Counted from the stretch's first letter, positions 6,487 through 15,751 are shown. The stretch is 51,654 nucleotides of DNA from an uncultured Acetatifactor sp. (GCA_910585805.1 CAJUFB010000025.1:1-51654), one strand, 5' to 3'. The notes: generated from the letters alone by a model not told the origin. Numbers and translations are program-made.

Positions 6487-9189
6487 ATGGAAAAGAAGCA
6501 GAAACTTGTACTGATAGACGGGCACAGCATCCTGCACCGGGCATTTTACGGTGTGCAGGACCTGACAAATGCCCAGGGGCTTCATACAAATGCAATTTAC
6601 GGATTTTTGAACATTATGTTTCGGTTTCTGGAAGAAGAGAAACCGGATTACCTTGCGGTGGCATTTGATGTGCATGCCCCTACTTTCCGCCATCAGATGT
6701 ATGAGCCTTACAAAGGAACCAGAAAGCCCATGCCGGAGGAATTAAGAGAGCAGGTGCCGGTGATGAAGGACGTACTCCGGGCCATGCGGGTGGTGATTGT
6801 GGAGCAGGAGGGCCTGGAGGCGGACGATATTCTGGGAACCCTGGCGAAAAAGGCTCAGGCGAAAGGTATGGAGGTAACCCTGATATCCGGCGACAGGGAT
6901 CTGCTGCAGATTGCGGACGAGCATATCAAGATCCGGATACCCAAGACGAAGATGGGGAAAACCGAGGTGGAGGATTATTACCCGGAGGATGTGCAGGCCG
7001 CTTATCAGGTGATGCCCCTCCAGTTCATCGACCTGAAAGCCCTGATGGGCGATACTGCCGACAATATTCCCGGCGTACCAAAGGTGGGGCAGAAGACTGC
7101 CACAGAGCTGATGGTGCAGTATGGTTCCCTGGAAAATATCTATGCCCATGTGGAGGAAATCACCAAAAAGAGCATCCGGGAATCCCTGATTCAGAACCGT
7201 GAACTGGCGGATTTGAGCAAGGTACTGGCAACCATCCGTGTGGACTCCGGGGTGGAGTTGGATTATGACGCGGCGAAGGCGGAAGGCTTCTATACCCAGG
7301 AAGCCTACGACCTGTTCAAGCAGCTGGAATTCAAGCAGATGCTGAGCCGTTTTGAGAAGGAGAACGTGAGCCGCGGCGGCGATATCACGAAAACTTTCCA
7401 TAAGCTGGAGGAATTGGAGGAATTCCTGGGCTGGCTGAAAAAAAGGAAAGCGGGAGCATCTATGGGGCTGTTTCTCGCCATGGAAGAAGGCAGGCTGCTG
7501 AGCGCGGCGGCAAGCAGCGGGGAAGAAACAGTCGTGTATATTCTGTCTGCCAGGGAAAATGTGCAGCTGTCCCTGTTTGAGGAGATTCCCGGGGAGGGGG
7601 CAGAGGAGACGGATGCGGATCTGAAGCAGTTGTCGGATGTGCTTCTGGCGCTTTCAGAGCGGGTGAAGCTGTCTGTATTCGATATCAAGAAGCATTACCC
7701 TTATATTGTGCGGGAATCTACGGAACGATATTTCGATATTCTGATAGCGGCATATCTGCTGAACCCTTTAAAGAGCGATTACGACCTGGAAGCCATTGCG
7801 GCGGAGCACCTGGGGCTTACCATACCCGGATGGGGGGAGGTCTTCGGGAAAAAGAAGCTTCATGAGGCCGCGGCGCTTATGCCGGAGCAGTTCGCGGAAT
7901 ATTGCTGTTATGGCGCTTATGTGTCGGCTGCCGCCGCGGAGGTTTTGGAGAAAAAGCTGGAAGAAGCCGGCATGGATAAGCTGATGCGGGACATGGAGAT
8001 GCCCCTGTCTCTGGTGCTGTACGATATGGAGCGCGAGGGCGTGGAGGTGCGCCGGGAGGAGCTGAAGGCCTACGGCGACGCGCTGGTGGAGCGGATAGAG
8101 GAACTGGAGCAGTCCATCCATGCCCAGGCGGGAGTGAAATTCAACATCAATTCTCCGAAGCAGCTGGGAGAGGTGCTCTTTGATACCATGAAGCTTCCCG
8201 GGGGCAAGAAGACCAAGACAGGTTATTCCACGGCGGCAGATGTGCTGGAAAAGCTTGCCGGGGAGGCGCCCATTGTCAAGGACATCCTGGAGTACAGGCA
8301 GCTGACCAAGCTGAAATCCACCTATGCCGACGGACTGGCGGTCTATATCGGGGCGGATCAGAGGATTCACACCAGCTTCAACCAGACGATTACCGCCACC
8401 GGACGCATCAGCTCCACAGAGCCCAATCTGCAGAATATCCCCATGCGCATGGAGCTGGGCAGACGCATTCGGAAGGTGTTCGTACCGAGGGAAGGCTGCG
8501 TCTTTATGGACGCGGACTATTCCCAGATTGAGCTGCGCGTGCTTGCCCATATGTCCGGGGACGAACAGCTGATAGAAGCTTACCATATGGACCAGGATAT
8601 TCACCGGATCACTGCGGCAAAGGTGTTCCATACGCCCTTTGAGGAGGTCACCGATCTGCAGCGCCGGAATGCCAAGGCGGTGAATTTCGGCATTGTGTAC
8701 GGTATCAGCTCTTTCGGGCTGAGCCAGGATTTGAGCATCAGCAAAAAGGAGGCGGCGGAGTATATAGAACAGTATTTTGCCACCTACCCGGGAGTGAAGG
8801 AATTTCTGGATAAGCTGGTCAGTGATGCGAAAAAGAACGGCTACATCACCACTATGTTCGGCAGGCGCAGGCCTGTGCCGGAGCTTTCTTCCTCGAATTT
8901 CATGCAGCGTTCCTTCGGAGAGCGCGTGGCAATGAATTCTCCCATACAGGGGACTGCGGCGGATATTATCAAGATTGCCATGATCAGGGTGTGGCGGGCG
9001 CTGCGGGACGCGGGGCTGAAATCCAGGCTGATCCTGCAGGTGCATGATGAGCTTGTCATAGAGACGTACCGGGAGGAAGAAGAGCAGGTGCGGCAGATTC
9101 TGACGGAAAATATGGTATCCGCTGCCGACCTGGCGGTGACGCTAGAGGTGGATCTGCATACCGGGGAGAACTGGTATGAGGCAAAGTGA
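6487..9189 (+). CDS. polA: DNA polymerase I
   Basis: 900-aa replication and repair polymerase. The N-terminal 290 residues are the 5'-3' exonuclease/flap domain (DGHSILHRAFYG, LEADDILGTLA, SGDRDLLQI, GDTADNIPGVPKVG). The middle domain has the proofreading fold, but the DxE of motif Exo I is missing (LFLAMEEGRL), so 3'-5' exonuclease activity is probably lost, as in Bacillus-type enzymes. The C-terminal polymerase domain shows motif A at D675 (DADYSQIELR), the O-helix RRNAKAVNFGIVYG with the usual Phe, and motif C LQVHDELVIE. An AGGCGG-like site precedes the ATG. The gene heads a + strand run with coaE and walJ. Confidence 0.97.
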   Translation: MEKKQKLVLIDGHSILHRAFYGVQDLTNAQGLHTNAIYGFLNIMFRFLEEEKPDYLAVAFDVHAPTFRHQMYEPYKGTRKPMPEELREQVPVMKDVLRAMRVVIVEQEGLEADDILGTLAKKAQAKGMEVTLISGDRDLLQIADEHIKIRIPKTKMGKTEVEDYYPEDVQAAYQVMPLQFIDLKALMGDTADNIPGVPKVGQKTATELMVQYGSLENIYAHVEEITKKSIRESLIQNRELADLSKVLATIRVDSGVELDYDAAKAEGFYTQEAYDLFKQLEFKQMLSRFEKENVSRGGDITKTFHKLEELEEFLGWLKKRKAGASMGLFLAMEEGRLLSAAASSGEETVVYILSARENVQLSLFEEIPGEGAEETDADLKQLSDVLLALSERVKLSVFDIKKHYPYIVRESTERYFDILIAAYLLNPLKSDYDLEAIAAEHLGLTIPGWGEVFGKKKLHEAAALMPEQFAEYCCYGAYVSAAAAEVLEKKLEEAGMDKLMRDMEMPLSLVLYDMEREGVEVRREELKAYGDALVERIEELEQSIHAQAGVKFNINSPKQLGEVLFDTMKLPGGKKTKTGYSTAADVLEKLAGEAPIVKDILEYRQLTKLKSTYADGLAVYIGADQRIHTSFNQTITATGRISSTEPNLQNIPMRMELGRRIRKVFVPREGCVFMDADYSQIELRVLAHMSGDEQLIEAYHMDQDIHRITAAKVFHTPFEEVTDLQRRNAKAVNFGIVYGISSFGLSQDLSISKKEAAEYIEQYFATYPGVKEFLDKLVSDAKKNGYITTMFGRRRPVPELSSSNFMQRSFGERVAMNSPIQGTAADIIKIAMIRVWRALRDAGLKSRLILQVHDELVIETYREEEEQVRQILTENMVSAADLAVTLEVDLHTGENWYEAK

Positions 9190-9200
9190 GGGTGACTTTC

Positions 9201-9668
9201 GTGGGGACATATTATAATCCGGGAAATAAAGGATTCCAGAAAATCCTGCAGTCGGAATATGTGGATAAAACTGGTTTGATCGCATTGATCAACAAAACCA
9301 TCGGAACAACAGAAATGCTGACCTGTGCAATTTACAATCCCTATTCGGTTATGCAGGCCATGAGGAAGAGGAAGTTTGGCTCTTACTGGAAGAAGACTTC
9401 GGCGGCGGAATCGCTGATGACATATATTAATATGGATTTCGAGGGGCTGCAGGAGATTGTCTTCCGGCTGATTTCCGGGGAAGAGATAGAGGTTGACACG
9501 GAAGGTTTTGAGAATGATTTTGAAACGTTCAAGAGCCGTGATGATGTGCTGACACTGCTGATACATCTGGGATACCTGACCTGGCACGAGGAAGACGGGA
9601 CGGCACGTATTCCCAATGAAGAGGTGAGGGCAGAGTTTCGGAAAATACTGAAGGGAAAAAAACAATAA
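9201..9668 (+). pseudogene. AAA-ATPase-like/DUF1703 family remnant with internal deletion
   Basis: The frame starts like the AAA-ATPase-like plus PD-(D/E)XK (DUF1703) family common in gut Clostridia and Bacteroidetes: MGTYYNPGNKGFQKIL, VDKTGLIALINKTIGT. It then jumps, near residue 43, directly to a late segment of that family (IYNPYSVMQAM, YWKKTSAAESLMTYI, DDVLTLLIHLGYL, RIPNEEVRAEFRKIL). The P-loop region and much of the middle are absent, so an in-frame internal deletion is the simplest reading. The GTG at 9201 has GAGGGTG upstream and fits the family start; the frame also opens at 9186, overlapping the polA stop. ATPase activity cannot remain. Alignment of a full-length homologue would fix the deletion ends. 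Confidence 0.75.
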
Positions 9669-9678
9669 TTTATACTGA

Positions 9679-9708
9679 TTGATCAATTCTGGAGACCTTG
9701 AGTATAAT
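9679..9708 (+). promoter_or_regulatory. Possible promoter immediately upstream of coaE
   Basis: TTGATC (9679-9684), 18-base spacer, TATAAT (9703-9708). The match is good, but transcription would begin near 9715, inside the ribosome site AAAGGGG and only about 8 nt before the ATG. Either the transcript is nearly leaderless or the match is fortuitous. Confidence 0.35.
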
Positions 9709-9722
9709 AAAGGGGTATATAG

Positions 9723-10325
9723 ATGCGTTTTATAGGAATTACAGGCGGGATCGGTGCCGGGAAATCGGAGATACTGCACTATATCGGAGAGCGCTATAAA
9801 TGCGAGATATACCTGGCGGACGAGGTGGCTCACTTGGTGAAACAGCCGGGAACCCGGGGCTATGAGGAACTTGTGAAGCTGCTGGGTACAGATGCAGTGG
9901 CGGCGGACGGGCAGATAGATAAGGCGGTTATGGCGGATAAGATTTTTGCCAGGCCGGAGCTTCTGGAACAGGTGAATGGGATTATTCATCCTGCCGTCAG
10001 GGAATATTTGCTGCAGCGTCTGGAACTGGCCAGGAATAAAGGGGAGACGGAGCTTTTTTTCGTGGAAGCCGCTTTGCTGATTGAGTGCGGGTATCTTGCG
10101 CTGGTGGATGAGATGTGGTATATTTATGCAGATGAGGAAATCCGCCGGGAAAGGCTGCGGCGCACCAGGGGCTACAGCGAGGAGAAGATATCGCAGATCA
10201 TGTCCAGGCAGCTGTCAGAGGAAAGCTTCAGGAAGAACTGCGATTTCGCGATAGATAACAGCGGCAGCCTGACGGATACATGCCGTCAGATTGATGAACG
10301 GCTGCAACGGGCTTTTCGGGCATAA
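9723..10325 (+). CDS. coaE: Dephospho-CoA kinase
   Basis: 200-aa cytosolic kinase catalysing the last step of coenzyme A synthesis, ATP-dependent phosphorylation of dephospho-CoA. The P-loop GGIGAGKS is at residues 8-15. The family blocks IHPAVREYLL and VEAALLIECGY and the late arginine-rich lid (RRERLRRTRGYSEE) are present, and length is normal. AAAGGGG lies 7 nt before the ATG. The C-terminal residues FAIDNSGSL match the conserved end of the family. It lies between polA and the WalJ-type hydrolase, a housekeeping arrangement. Confidence 0.95.
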   Translation: MRFIGITGGIGAGKSEILHYIGERYKCEIYLADEVAHLVKQPGTRGYEELVKLLGTDAVAADGQIDKAVMADKIFARPELLEQVNGIIHPAVREYLLQRLELARNKGETELFFVEAALLIECGYLALVDEMWYIYADEEIRRERLRRTRGYSEEKISQIMSRQLSEESFRKNCDFAIDNSGSLTDTCRQIDERLQRAFRA

Positions 10326-10444
10326 TGCGCACGAAAACCCTCGCGGAGGCACCGAGTGAACAGTAACCAGGAAATGTACATAGTGATAGAATAAGGAAGC
10401 AGCACAATTCCGAACGAAAAAAGGATAAGAAGAGAGACAGAAAA

Positions 10445-11242
10445 ATGAGATTATGCAGTATAGCAAGCGGGAGCAGCGGAAATTGTATCTATGTGGGCTC
10501 GGAAGCGGCTCACCTGCTTGTAGACGTGGGTATCAGCGGCAAGAAGACAGAGAAGGGATTAAAGGAGCTGGATCTGACAGGGCGGGATATAGACGGAATA
10601 TTGATTACACATGAACATGCCGACCATATCCAGGGGCTGGGGGTCATTGCCAGAAAATACGAAATCCCCATCTATGCCACAGCCGGTACCATCGAAGCGA
10701 TGAAGAACTGTGCGGGACTGGGGAATGTGGATCATGGACTGTACCATGAGGTGAAGGAGGATCAGAAATTCATCATAAAGGATCTGACCGTAAATCCCAT
10801 GCGCATATCCCATGATGCGGCACAGCCTGTTGCCTACAGAATTGCTTACGGCAGCAAAAGAGTGGCAGTCTGCACCGATCTGGGGGTGTATAATGATTAT
10901 ACAGTGGAATGCCTGAAGGGAATGGACGCGTTGCTGCTGGAGTCCAACCATGATGTGAACATGCTCCAGGTGGGACCTTACCCCTATTACCTGAAGCAGC
11001 GGATTCTGGGAGACAGAGGACATCTCTCCAATGAAAATACAGGGAAGCTTTTGTGCCGGATTCTTCATGACAAGATGAAGGCGGTGCTTCTGGGACATCT
11101 GAGCAAGGAAAACAATCTGCCAGAACTGGCTTACGAGTCTGTGCGGATGGAGATAAATATGGGGGATACCCCCTATAAGGCGGGAGATTTTGATATCCGC
11201 GTGGCAAGGCGCAGCGATGTGACACCGGCGGTGATTGTGTAA
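10445..11242 (+). CDS. walJ: MBL-fold metallo-hydrolase, WalJ/YycJ-type
   Basis: 265-aa metallo-beta-lactamase-fold hydrolase. The metal-binding motif is THEHADH with H56, H58, D60 and H61. The N-terminal SIASGSSGNCIYV segment is diagnostic of the YycJ/WalJ group, whose members act as DNA exonucleases or affect cell-wall and DNA-repair homeostasis. Later metal ligands are visible in the SHDAAQPV, CTDLGVYN and LLESNHD segments. The walRK operon that often carries this gene is not here, so the symbol rests on similarity alone. The ribosome site is weak (AAGAGAGA). Confidence 0.85.
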   Translation: MRLCSIASGSSGNCIYVGSEAAHLLVDVGISGKKTEKGLKELDLTGRDIDGILITHEHADHIQGLGVIARKYEIPIYATAGTIEAMKNCAGLGNVDHGLYHEVKEDQKFIIKDLTVNPMRISHDAAQPVAYRIAYGSKRVAVCTDLGVYNDYTVECLKGMDALLLESNHDVNMLQVGPYPYYLKQRILGDRGHLSNENTGKLLCRILHDKMKAVLLGHLSKENNLPELAYESVRMEINMGDTPYKAGDFDIRVARRSDVTPAVIV

Positions 11243-11342
11243 AGAGCACCGTTTCGGAACAGAATACATACATGTGTGCAGCGTTCACTTGTTAATTATA
11301 ATTGGCAAATGTTTTTGGCCGTGAGTACGGAAGTGTCTGCAA

Positions 11343-11373
11343 ATTACAGGAACCGTTTCGCGACCCCTGTAAT
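11343..11373. repeat. Hairpin in the leader of the ACT-domain gene
   Basis: ATTACAGG (11343-11350) and CCTGTAAT (11366-11373) form a perfect 8-bp stem with a 15-nt loop, about 110 nt before the ACT-domain start. No U-run follows. The role is unknown. Confidence 0.35.
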
Positions 11374-11481
11374 CAAAAGAAAATTCCAGCAGTCATTTTC
11401 CGGCAATTTCTAAGAACAAATGAGGTGCAGGCTGATATCATAAAAAGAAAAGGCGTCATAGACGCTGGAACGGAGGAATAT

Positions 11482-11754
11482 ATGAAGAGGACAATTATTA
11501 CCGTAGTGGGGAAGGATACCATCGGTATCATAGCAAAGGTCTGCACCTATCTGGCAGAGAACGGAATCAATATTCTGGATATTTCCCAGACCATCGTACA
11601 GGACTATTTTAATATGATGATGATCGTGGATACCAGTACCATGGCAAAGCCCTTCGGCGATATGGTGGATGAAATGACCGCGCTGGGGGAGGAGACCGGC
11701 GTACAGATCAAGTGCCAGAAGGAAGAGATTTTTGACAAAATGCACCGGATTTGA
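11482..11754 (+). CDS. ACT-domain protein, UPF0237 family
   Basis: 90-aa protein consisting of a single ACT domain (TIITVVGKDTIGIIAKVCTY...). ACT domains bind amino acids and act as small-molecule switches. The frame opens far upstream (11302), but the family start and the GGAGG site 5 nt upstream place the true start at the ATG at 11482. It lies 47 nt before the UPF0210 gene. The two families are conserved neighbours in many Firmicutes and probably form a regulator/partner pair. The ligand is unknown. Confidence 0.9.
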   Translation: MKRTIITVVGKDTIGIIAKVCTYLAENGINILDISQTIVQDYFNMMMIVDTSTMAKPFGDMVDEMTALGEETGVQIKCQKEEIFDKMHRI

Positions 11755-11801
11755 GGCTGTAAAATTTGGGGCTCCGGCTTGTCCGGGTTAGGAGAATGGA
11801 A

Positions 11802-13166
11802 ATGATAAACATATACGAAGTGACAGAAACGAACAAAATGATTGCGGAGGAGAACCTGGACGTGCGCACCATCACGCTGGGGATCAGCCTTCTGGACTGT
11901 ATTGATTCCGATTTGCAGAGGCTGAATGACAAAATCTATGCAAAGATATATGAGGCCGCAAAGGACCTGGTGAAGACCGGGGAGGAAATTTCCAGAGAAT
12001 TTGGCATACCCATTGTAAATAAGCGGATATCGGTAACCCCCATTGCGCTGGTGGGAGGCGCCGCCTGCAGGACGGAGGAGGATTTCGTCACTGTGGCCCT
12101 GACGCTGGACAGGGTGGCGAAAGAGGTGGGCGTAAACTTTATCGGCGGCTATTCCGCGCTGGTCAGCAAGGGCATGACGCCTGCGGATGAGCTCCTGATC
12201 CGCTCTATTCCCAGGGCGCTTTCCGGTACGGAGCGGGTGTGCTCCTCTGTCAATCTGGGCTCCACCAGAACGGGCATCAATATGGACGCGGTGAAGCTGA
12301 TGGGGGAGATTATCAGGTCTACTGCGGAATACACGAAGGAGAACGATTCCCTGGGCTGTGCAAAACTGGTGGTATTCTGCAACGCGCCGGATGATAATCC
12401 GTTCATGGCAGGGGCGTTCCACGGTGTCACCGAGGCAGATAAGGTTATAAATGTGGGTGTCAGCGGCCCTGGTGTGGTGAAGACCGCCCTGGAGAAGGTG
12501 CGCGGAGAGAACTTCGAGGTGCTCTGCGAGACCATCAAGAAGACTGCCTTCAAGGTGACAAGAGTAGGACAGTTAGTGGCACAGGAAGCTTCCGCCATGC
12601 TGGGGGTGCCCTTCGGCATCGTGGATTTGTCCCTGGCGCCGACACCGGCTATTGGTGACAGTGTGGCGGACATTCTGTGCGAGATCGGTTTGGAATACGC
12701 AGGTGCGCCCGGCACTACGGCGGCGCTGGCCCTTCTGAACGATCAGGTGAAAAAGGGCGGCGTGATGGCGTCCTCTTATGTGGGCGGCTTAAGCGGAGCG
12801 TTTATTCCGGTCAGCGAGGATCAGGGCATGATTAATGCGGTGCAGGCAGGAGCGCTGACGCTGGAGAAGCTGGAAGCCATGACCTGCGTTTGCTCCGTGG
12901 GACTGGACATGATTGCAATTCCGGGAGATACGAAGTCAACTACCATCTCCGGCATCATCGCGGACGAGATGGCCATCGGCATGGTGAACCAGAAGACTAC
13001 AGCGGTGCGTATTATCCCTGTCATCGGCAAGGGCGTGGGCGAGACAGTGGAATTCGGCGGCCTTTTGGGATATGCGCCCATCATGCCGGTGAACCGGTTT
13101 GCATGTGATGCCTTCATCAAGCGCGGCGGGCGGATTCCGGCGCCGATTCACAGCTTTAAGAATTAG
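11802..13166 (+). CDS. UPF0210 (DUF711/PFL-like) protein
   Basis: 454-aa cytosolic protein of the UPF0210 family, related in fold to pyruvate formate-lyase-like proteins; no reaction is established. Conserved blocks include VRTITLGISLLDC near the start, the VSGPGVVKTAL segment, LAPTPAIGDSVADIL, PGTTAALALLNDQVKKGG and NRFACDAFIKRGGRIPAP at the end. GGAG lies 7 nt before the ATG at 11802 (MINIYEVTETN); the in-frame ATG at 11796 is too close to that site. Length is normal and the gene is intact. It is presumably co-transcribed with the ACT gene. Confidence 0.92.
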   Translation: MINIYEVTETNKMIAEENLDVRTITLGISLLDCIDSDLQRLNDKIYAKIYEAAKDLVKTGEEISREFGIPIVNKRISVTPIALVGGAACRTEEDFVTVALTLDRVAKEVGVNFIGGYSALVSKGMTPADELLIRSIPRALSGTERVCSSVNLGSTRTGINMDAVKLMGEIIRSTAEYTKENDSLGCAKLVVFCNAPDDNPFMAGAFHGVTEADKVINVGVSGPGVVKTALEKVRGENFEVLCETIKKTAFKVTRVGQLVAQEASAMLGVPFGIVDLSLAPTPAIGDSVADILCEIGLEYAGAPGTTAALALLNDQVKKGGVMASSYVGGLSGAFIPVSEDQGMINAVQAGALTLEKLEAMTCVCSVGLDMIAIPGDTKSTTISGIIADEMAIGMVNQKTTAVRIIPVIGKGVGETVEFGGLLGYAPIMPVNRFACDAFIKRGGRIPAPIHSFKN

Positions 13167-13249
13167 GGGCGTGGTCTCTGACCGGGGAAATGGCAGAAGC
13201 TATTGAACGTGATAACACTGAAGCAACAGCGGATAAGGAGGGCTGATTT

Positions 13250-13828
13250 ATGGCATTACCAGCGGAAAAGGCACGGTACACATTTGCCGATTGCCTCACA
13301 TGGGATGAGAATGAATCTATAGAAATCATAAATGGCGAAGCATTTATGATGGCAACTCCGTCCAGAATCCATCAGAAGATCAGCGGTGAGTTATTCCGCC
13401 AGCTTGCAAATTATCTTGAGGGTAAAAAATGCGAGGTCTACTCTGCCCCGTTCGGCGTTCGGCTGTTTGAGCAGGATGGGGACAGACCAGAGGACGTTGA
13501 CACTGTGGTTGAGCCGGACATCTCCGTAGTATGTGACCGGAGCAAGCTGGATAAGCATGGCTGCAAGGGAGCACCGGATCTGATTGTTGAAATCCTGTCC
13601 CCTTCCTCCCTTCGCCATGACCGGCTTGTGAAGTTAAACTTATACCAGCGGGCAGGGGTGCGTGAATACTGGATTGCAGACCCGGAGAACAGGTCTGTGA
13701 TGGTGTTTCTTCCGGACAGCAACGGTTCCTTCAGGCTCCGTGAGGATTACGGGTGGGAAGATGTGGCAAAGGTTAACGTGCTTGATGGGTGTTTTATTGA
13801 ATTAAACAAAGTATTTTCTGAAGTATGA
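13250..13828 (+). CDS. Uma2-family putative PD-(D/E)XK endonuclease
   Basis: 192-aa protein of the Uma2 (DUF820) family, with a restriction-endonuclease-like fold. The core is visible: EIINGEAFMMATPS near residue 24, VEPDISVV with the catalytic-type Asp, APDLIVEILSPSS with the Glu, and VREYWIADPENRSVMVF at the end. AAGGAGG lies 8 nt upstream of the ATG. Such genes are usually single, mobile and of uncertain biological target. A terminator follows. Confidence 0.88.
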   Translation: MALPAEKARYTFADCLTWDENESIEIINGEAFMMATPSRIHQKISGELFRQLANYLEGKKCEVYSAPFGVRLFEQDGDRPEDVDTVVEPDISVVCDRSKLDKHGCKGAPDLIVEILSPSSLRHDRLVKLNLYQRAGVREYWIADPENRSVMVFLPDSNGSFRLREDYGWEDVAKVNVLDGCFIELNKVFSEV

Positions 13829-13877
13829 GAAAAATTTGTATCAGCTATCTTCCGAAAATTTCTGACGATATGGAAGA

Positions 13878-13922
13878 CAGGGAGAGTCTGCGGCTATAAG
13901 CTGCGGGCTCCCCCTGATTTTA
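13878..13922 (+). terminator. Terminator after the Uma2 gene
   Basis: A near-continuous stem runs CAGGGAG, AGTCT, GCGGC against GCTGC, GGGCT, CTCCCCCTG with two bulged bases and some G-U pairs, loop TATAA, then ATTTT. It lies between the Uma2 gene and the convergent minus-strand gene. Confidence 0.6.
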
Positions 13923-14000
13923 GGCATACATTATATTAGGTACACTTTTTCCGTTATTGTAGGTTTGATATGGTATTTGGGGTTGTTACACTATTGCTGT

Positions 14001-14351
14001 TCAATTTTTTGGTTTTGCGGTGATAACGCCGCTGTAGGTCGCAATTGTCTGTCCTTTTAGATATAATTTTGCAGTAAGCTGTAAAGTTCCAGTATACGTT
14101 ATCCCATGGATGGTTTCTTTCCAATAGAGCTCTCGTGGGGGATTGATGTTTCCTTCATAGGTAACCTCGCGAGTTACCGGCTGACTGATGCTGCGGTATT
14201 GCGAGAGGGCTGCTCCGTGGACTTCGTAATATATGCCCTCATCAGTATATCCGCTTTTGATTAAAGGGAGCTGGTCCGTTTCGGCATGGACAGGAAAGGA
14301 CAAAGACAGGGCTAATGTAATGCTTAATATAAGACTATAGAATCGTTTCAT
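14001..14351 (-). CDS. Small secreted protein of unknown function
   Basis: About 116 aa with a clear signal peptide (MKRFYSLILSITLALSLSF, cleavage likely after VHA). The mature part is beta-rich with alternating hydrophobic and Thr/Tyr residues and no Cys. I do not recognise the family. Reading the minus strand, AAAGGAGA lies about 9 nt before the chosen ATG at 14351; the ATG at 14360 abuts that site. It lies downstream of the membrane-anchored XRE regulator on the same strand, separated by an intergenic inverted repeat, so the two may be functionally linked. Confidence 0.65.
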   Translation of the reverse strand: MKRFYSLILSITLALSLSFPVHAETDQLPLIKSGYTDEGIYYEVHGAALSQYRSISQPVTREVTYEGNINPPRELYWKETIHGITYTGTLQLTAKLYLKGQTIATYSGVITAKPKN

Positions 14352-14379
14352 ATGTGGCATCTCCTTTACTGTTTGGCTT

Positions 14380-14471
14380 TAGTCAATAACCGTGTTGGTC
14401 TTAGTGTTTTAGTCATATCAGAATGTTGTGTTTACGGCGTTTCTGAGCTGTACCAACACATATGTTGACTA
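14380..14471. repeat. Two-part inverted repeat between the XRE regulator and the secreted protein
   Basis: The left arm is TAGTCAA (14380-14386), 5 unmatched bases, GTGTTGGT (14392-14399). The right arm is ACCAACAC (14452-14459), 5 bases, TTGACTA (14465-14471). Fifteen of 20 positions pair in two blocks plus one by chance, with a 52-nt spacer. It lies upstream of the secreted gene on the minus strand and could be an operator. Confidence 0.55.
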
Positions 14472-14483
14472 ACACCTACTGTT

Positions 14484-15341
14484 TTAATCTGTATCATATG
14501 GATAAAGTGTACCTATACTATCTGTGTTATCATTAAATCCATGTTCTATATATTCGGTATAATCCTGCACATAAATGACGATAAAACTATTTACATCAGA
14601 AAAATGGTCTCCATATTCTTCTCTGATAATGTTCATGTGATTAAAAAGGTCATCCTTCGTTGGAGTTGATTCATATTCCGCTATAACATAGTAAACATAT
14701 TCTCCTTCATACTCGCCGTAATAGGAATCACAAACTGTAAACGAAGGTGCGTTGCTCTTTACTCCTCCTGCTATCCAAAATACCGCGATGATTCCGGCAA
14801 GGAGAAATGCCGAAAGAGGAATTGCGGTTTTCAGCCTTATCCGTCTCCTTTTAGGGAGCGGACAGTCAGAAGCCTTTTCCGGTTGAGGAACGGAATTCTC
14901 CGGTATTTCAATATAATCTGTATCCCCTATATCCACAACGGCAATATCGGATGGTTTCGCGGTATCTTCCGTCTGCGGCAACGAAATCTCCGGCGGCGAC
15001 AGCGCCGGGACAGGAGCAGGCTTCTCTGGAAAGGAGGTTTCATCCGAAGAGGAAGTATCTTCCTCATCAGAGAAAGGCGGCGAATCTGGTTTGGAAACAG
15101 CATGATTTGCCCCAGACCCCTGCGTGGAAGATGCAGGATGGACTCCTAACAGCTCTGTGATCGGAATTTCCAACAGTTGGGAAATTACCTGTAGATTTTG
15201 CGGATCCGGGTAGTTTTTTCCCTTTTCCCATTTGTTGACAGCAGTAGCAGACACATGGAGAGCATCAGCGAGCTCTTTCTGCTTCATCCCTTTCTCTATT
15301 CGTTTGAGCCGGATAAGGGAGCCTACATCTATTGTGCTCAT
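14484..15341 (-). CDS. Membrane-anchored XRE-family regulator with extracytoplasmic domain
   Basis: 285 aa. Residues 9-62 are a Cro/C1-type helix-turn-helix (IRLKRIEKGMKQKELADALH, VSATAVNKWEKGKNYP). Residues 70-160 are a Pro/Ser/Glu-rich linker. Residues 163-170 are basic (KRRRIRLK) and lead into a membrane helix at about 173-193. The last 90 residues (VCDSYYGEYEGEYVYYVIAE...) should lie outside. This layout suggests a one-component sensor that couples an outside signal to DNA binding. AAGGGG lies about 13 nt before the start, a long spacing. The ligand and targets are unknown. Confidence 0.75.
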   Translation of the reverse strand: MSTIDVGSLIRLKRIEKGMKQKELADALHVSATAVNKWEKGKNYPDPQNLQVISQLLEIPITELLGVHPASSTQGSGANHAVSKPDSPPFSDEEDTSSSDETSFPEKPAPVPALSPPEISLPQTEDTAKPSDIAVVDIGDTDYIEIPENSVPQPEKASDCPLPKRRRIRLKTAIPLSAFLLAGIIAVFWIAGGVKSNAPSFTVCDSYYGEYEGEYVYYVIAEYESTPTKDDLFNHMNIIREEYGDHFSDVNSFIVIYVQDYTEYIEHGFNDNTDSIGTLYPYDTD

Positions 15342-15751
15342 AATAGTGATATTACCCCTTTTGTTAGTATTCCGCAGAGGAATCTGCTTTGGTAAAATTT
15401 ATATTTCCTTAAAACTATAACGTACCGCAATTGCGATTTTTTTGCAGAAATGTAGAGGAAATAGTCTTCAAAACATTCTAATCAAAATTATTATACGCGA
15501 TTCGGAGGTTGATTGCAATTGATTGTTGGTTGATTTTGGTTAATTTTCCTGCTAATCTCACTCAAAAAGTGATTTTAATTGAGATATAGTAAATTAACCG
15601 ATACTCAATTGACGGGAAGGCCGTGGATAACATAAGATGGTGGCATGAAGTCAGCGCAGCTGTAATTTGCGTCTGAATGGAGTAGGTGTATGAGACAATG
15701 CTGATTGACAATTTGTGCTATAGTGTAGCGACAGGAGGTGATTCCATTGGT
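15342..15751. other. AT-rich intergenic stretch with nested inverted repeats
   Basis: No gene is seen. Outer arms GGTTAATTT (15538-15546) and AAATTAACC (15591-15599) enclose ATCTCA (15555-15560) / TGAGAT (15580-15585) and TCACT/AGTGA, giving a compound palindrome. Near the end, AGGAGGTG (about 15732) lies just before the IS-related sequence, followed at once by a stop in frame. It may be the orphaned ribosome site of a gene lost to the insertion. Confidence 0.4.

Noticed and set aside
7768..9045. 425-codon open frame on the minus strand inside polA
   Set aside because: It is fully covered by polA with all polymerase motifs, has no ribosome site and has a His/Leu/Arg-rich shadow composition.
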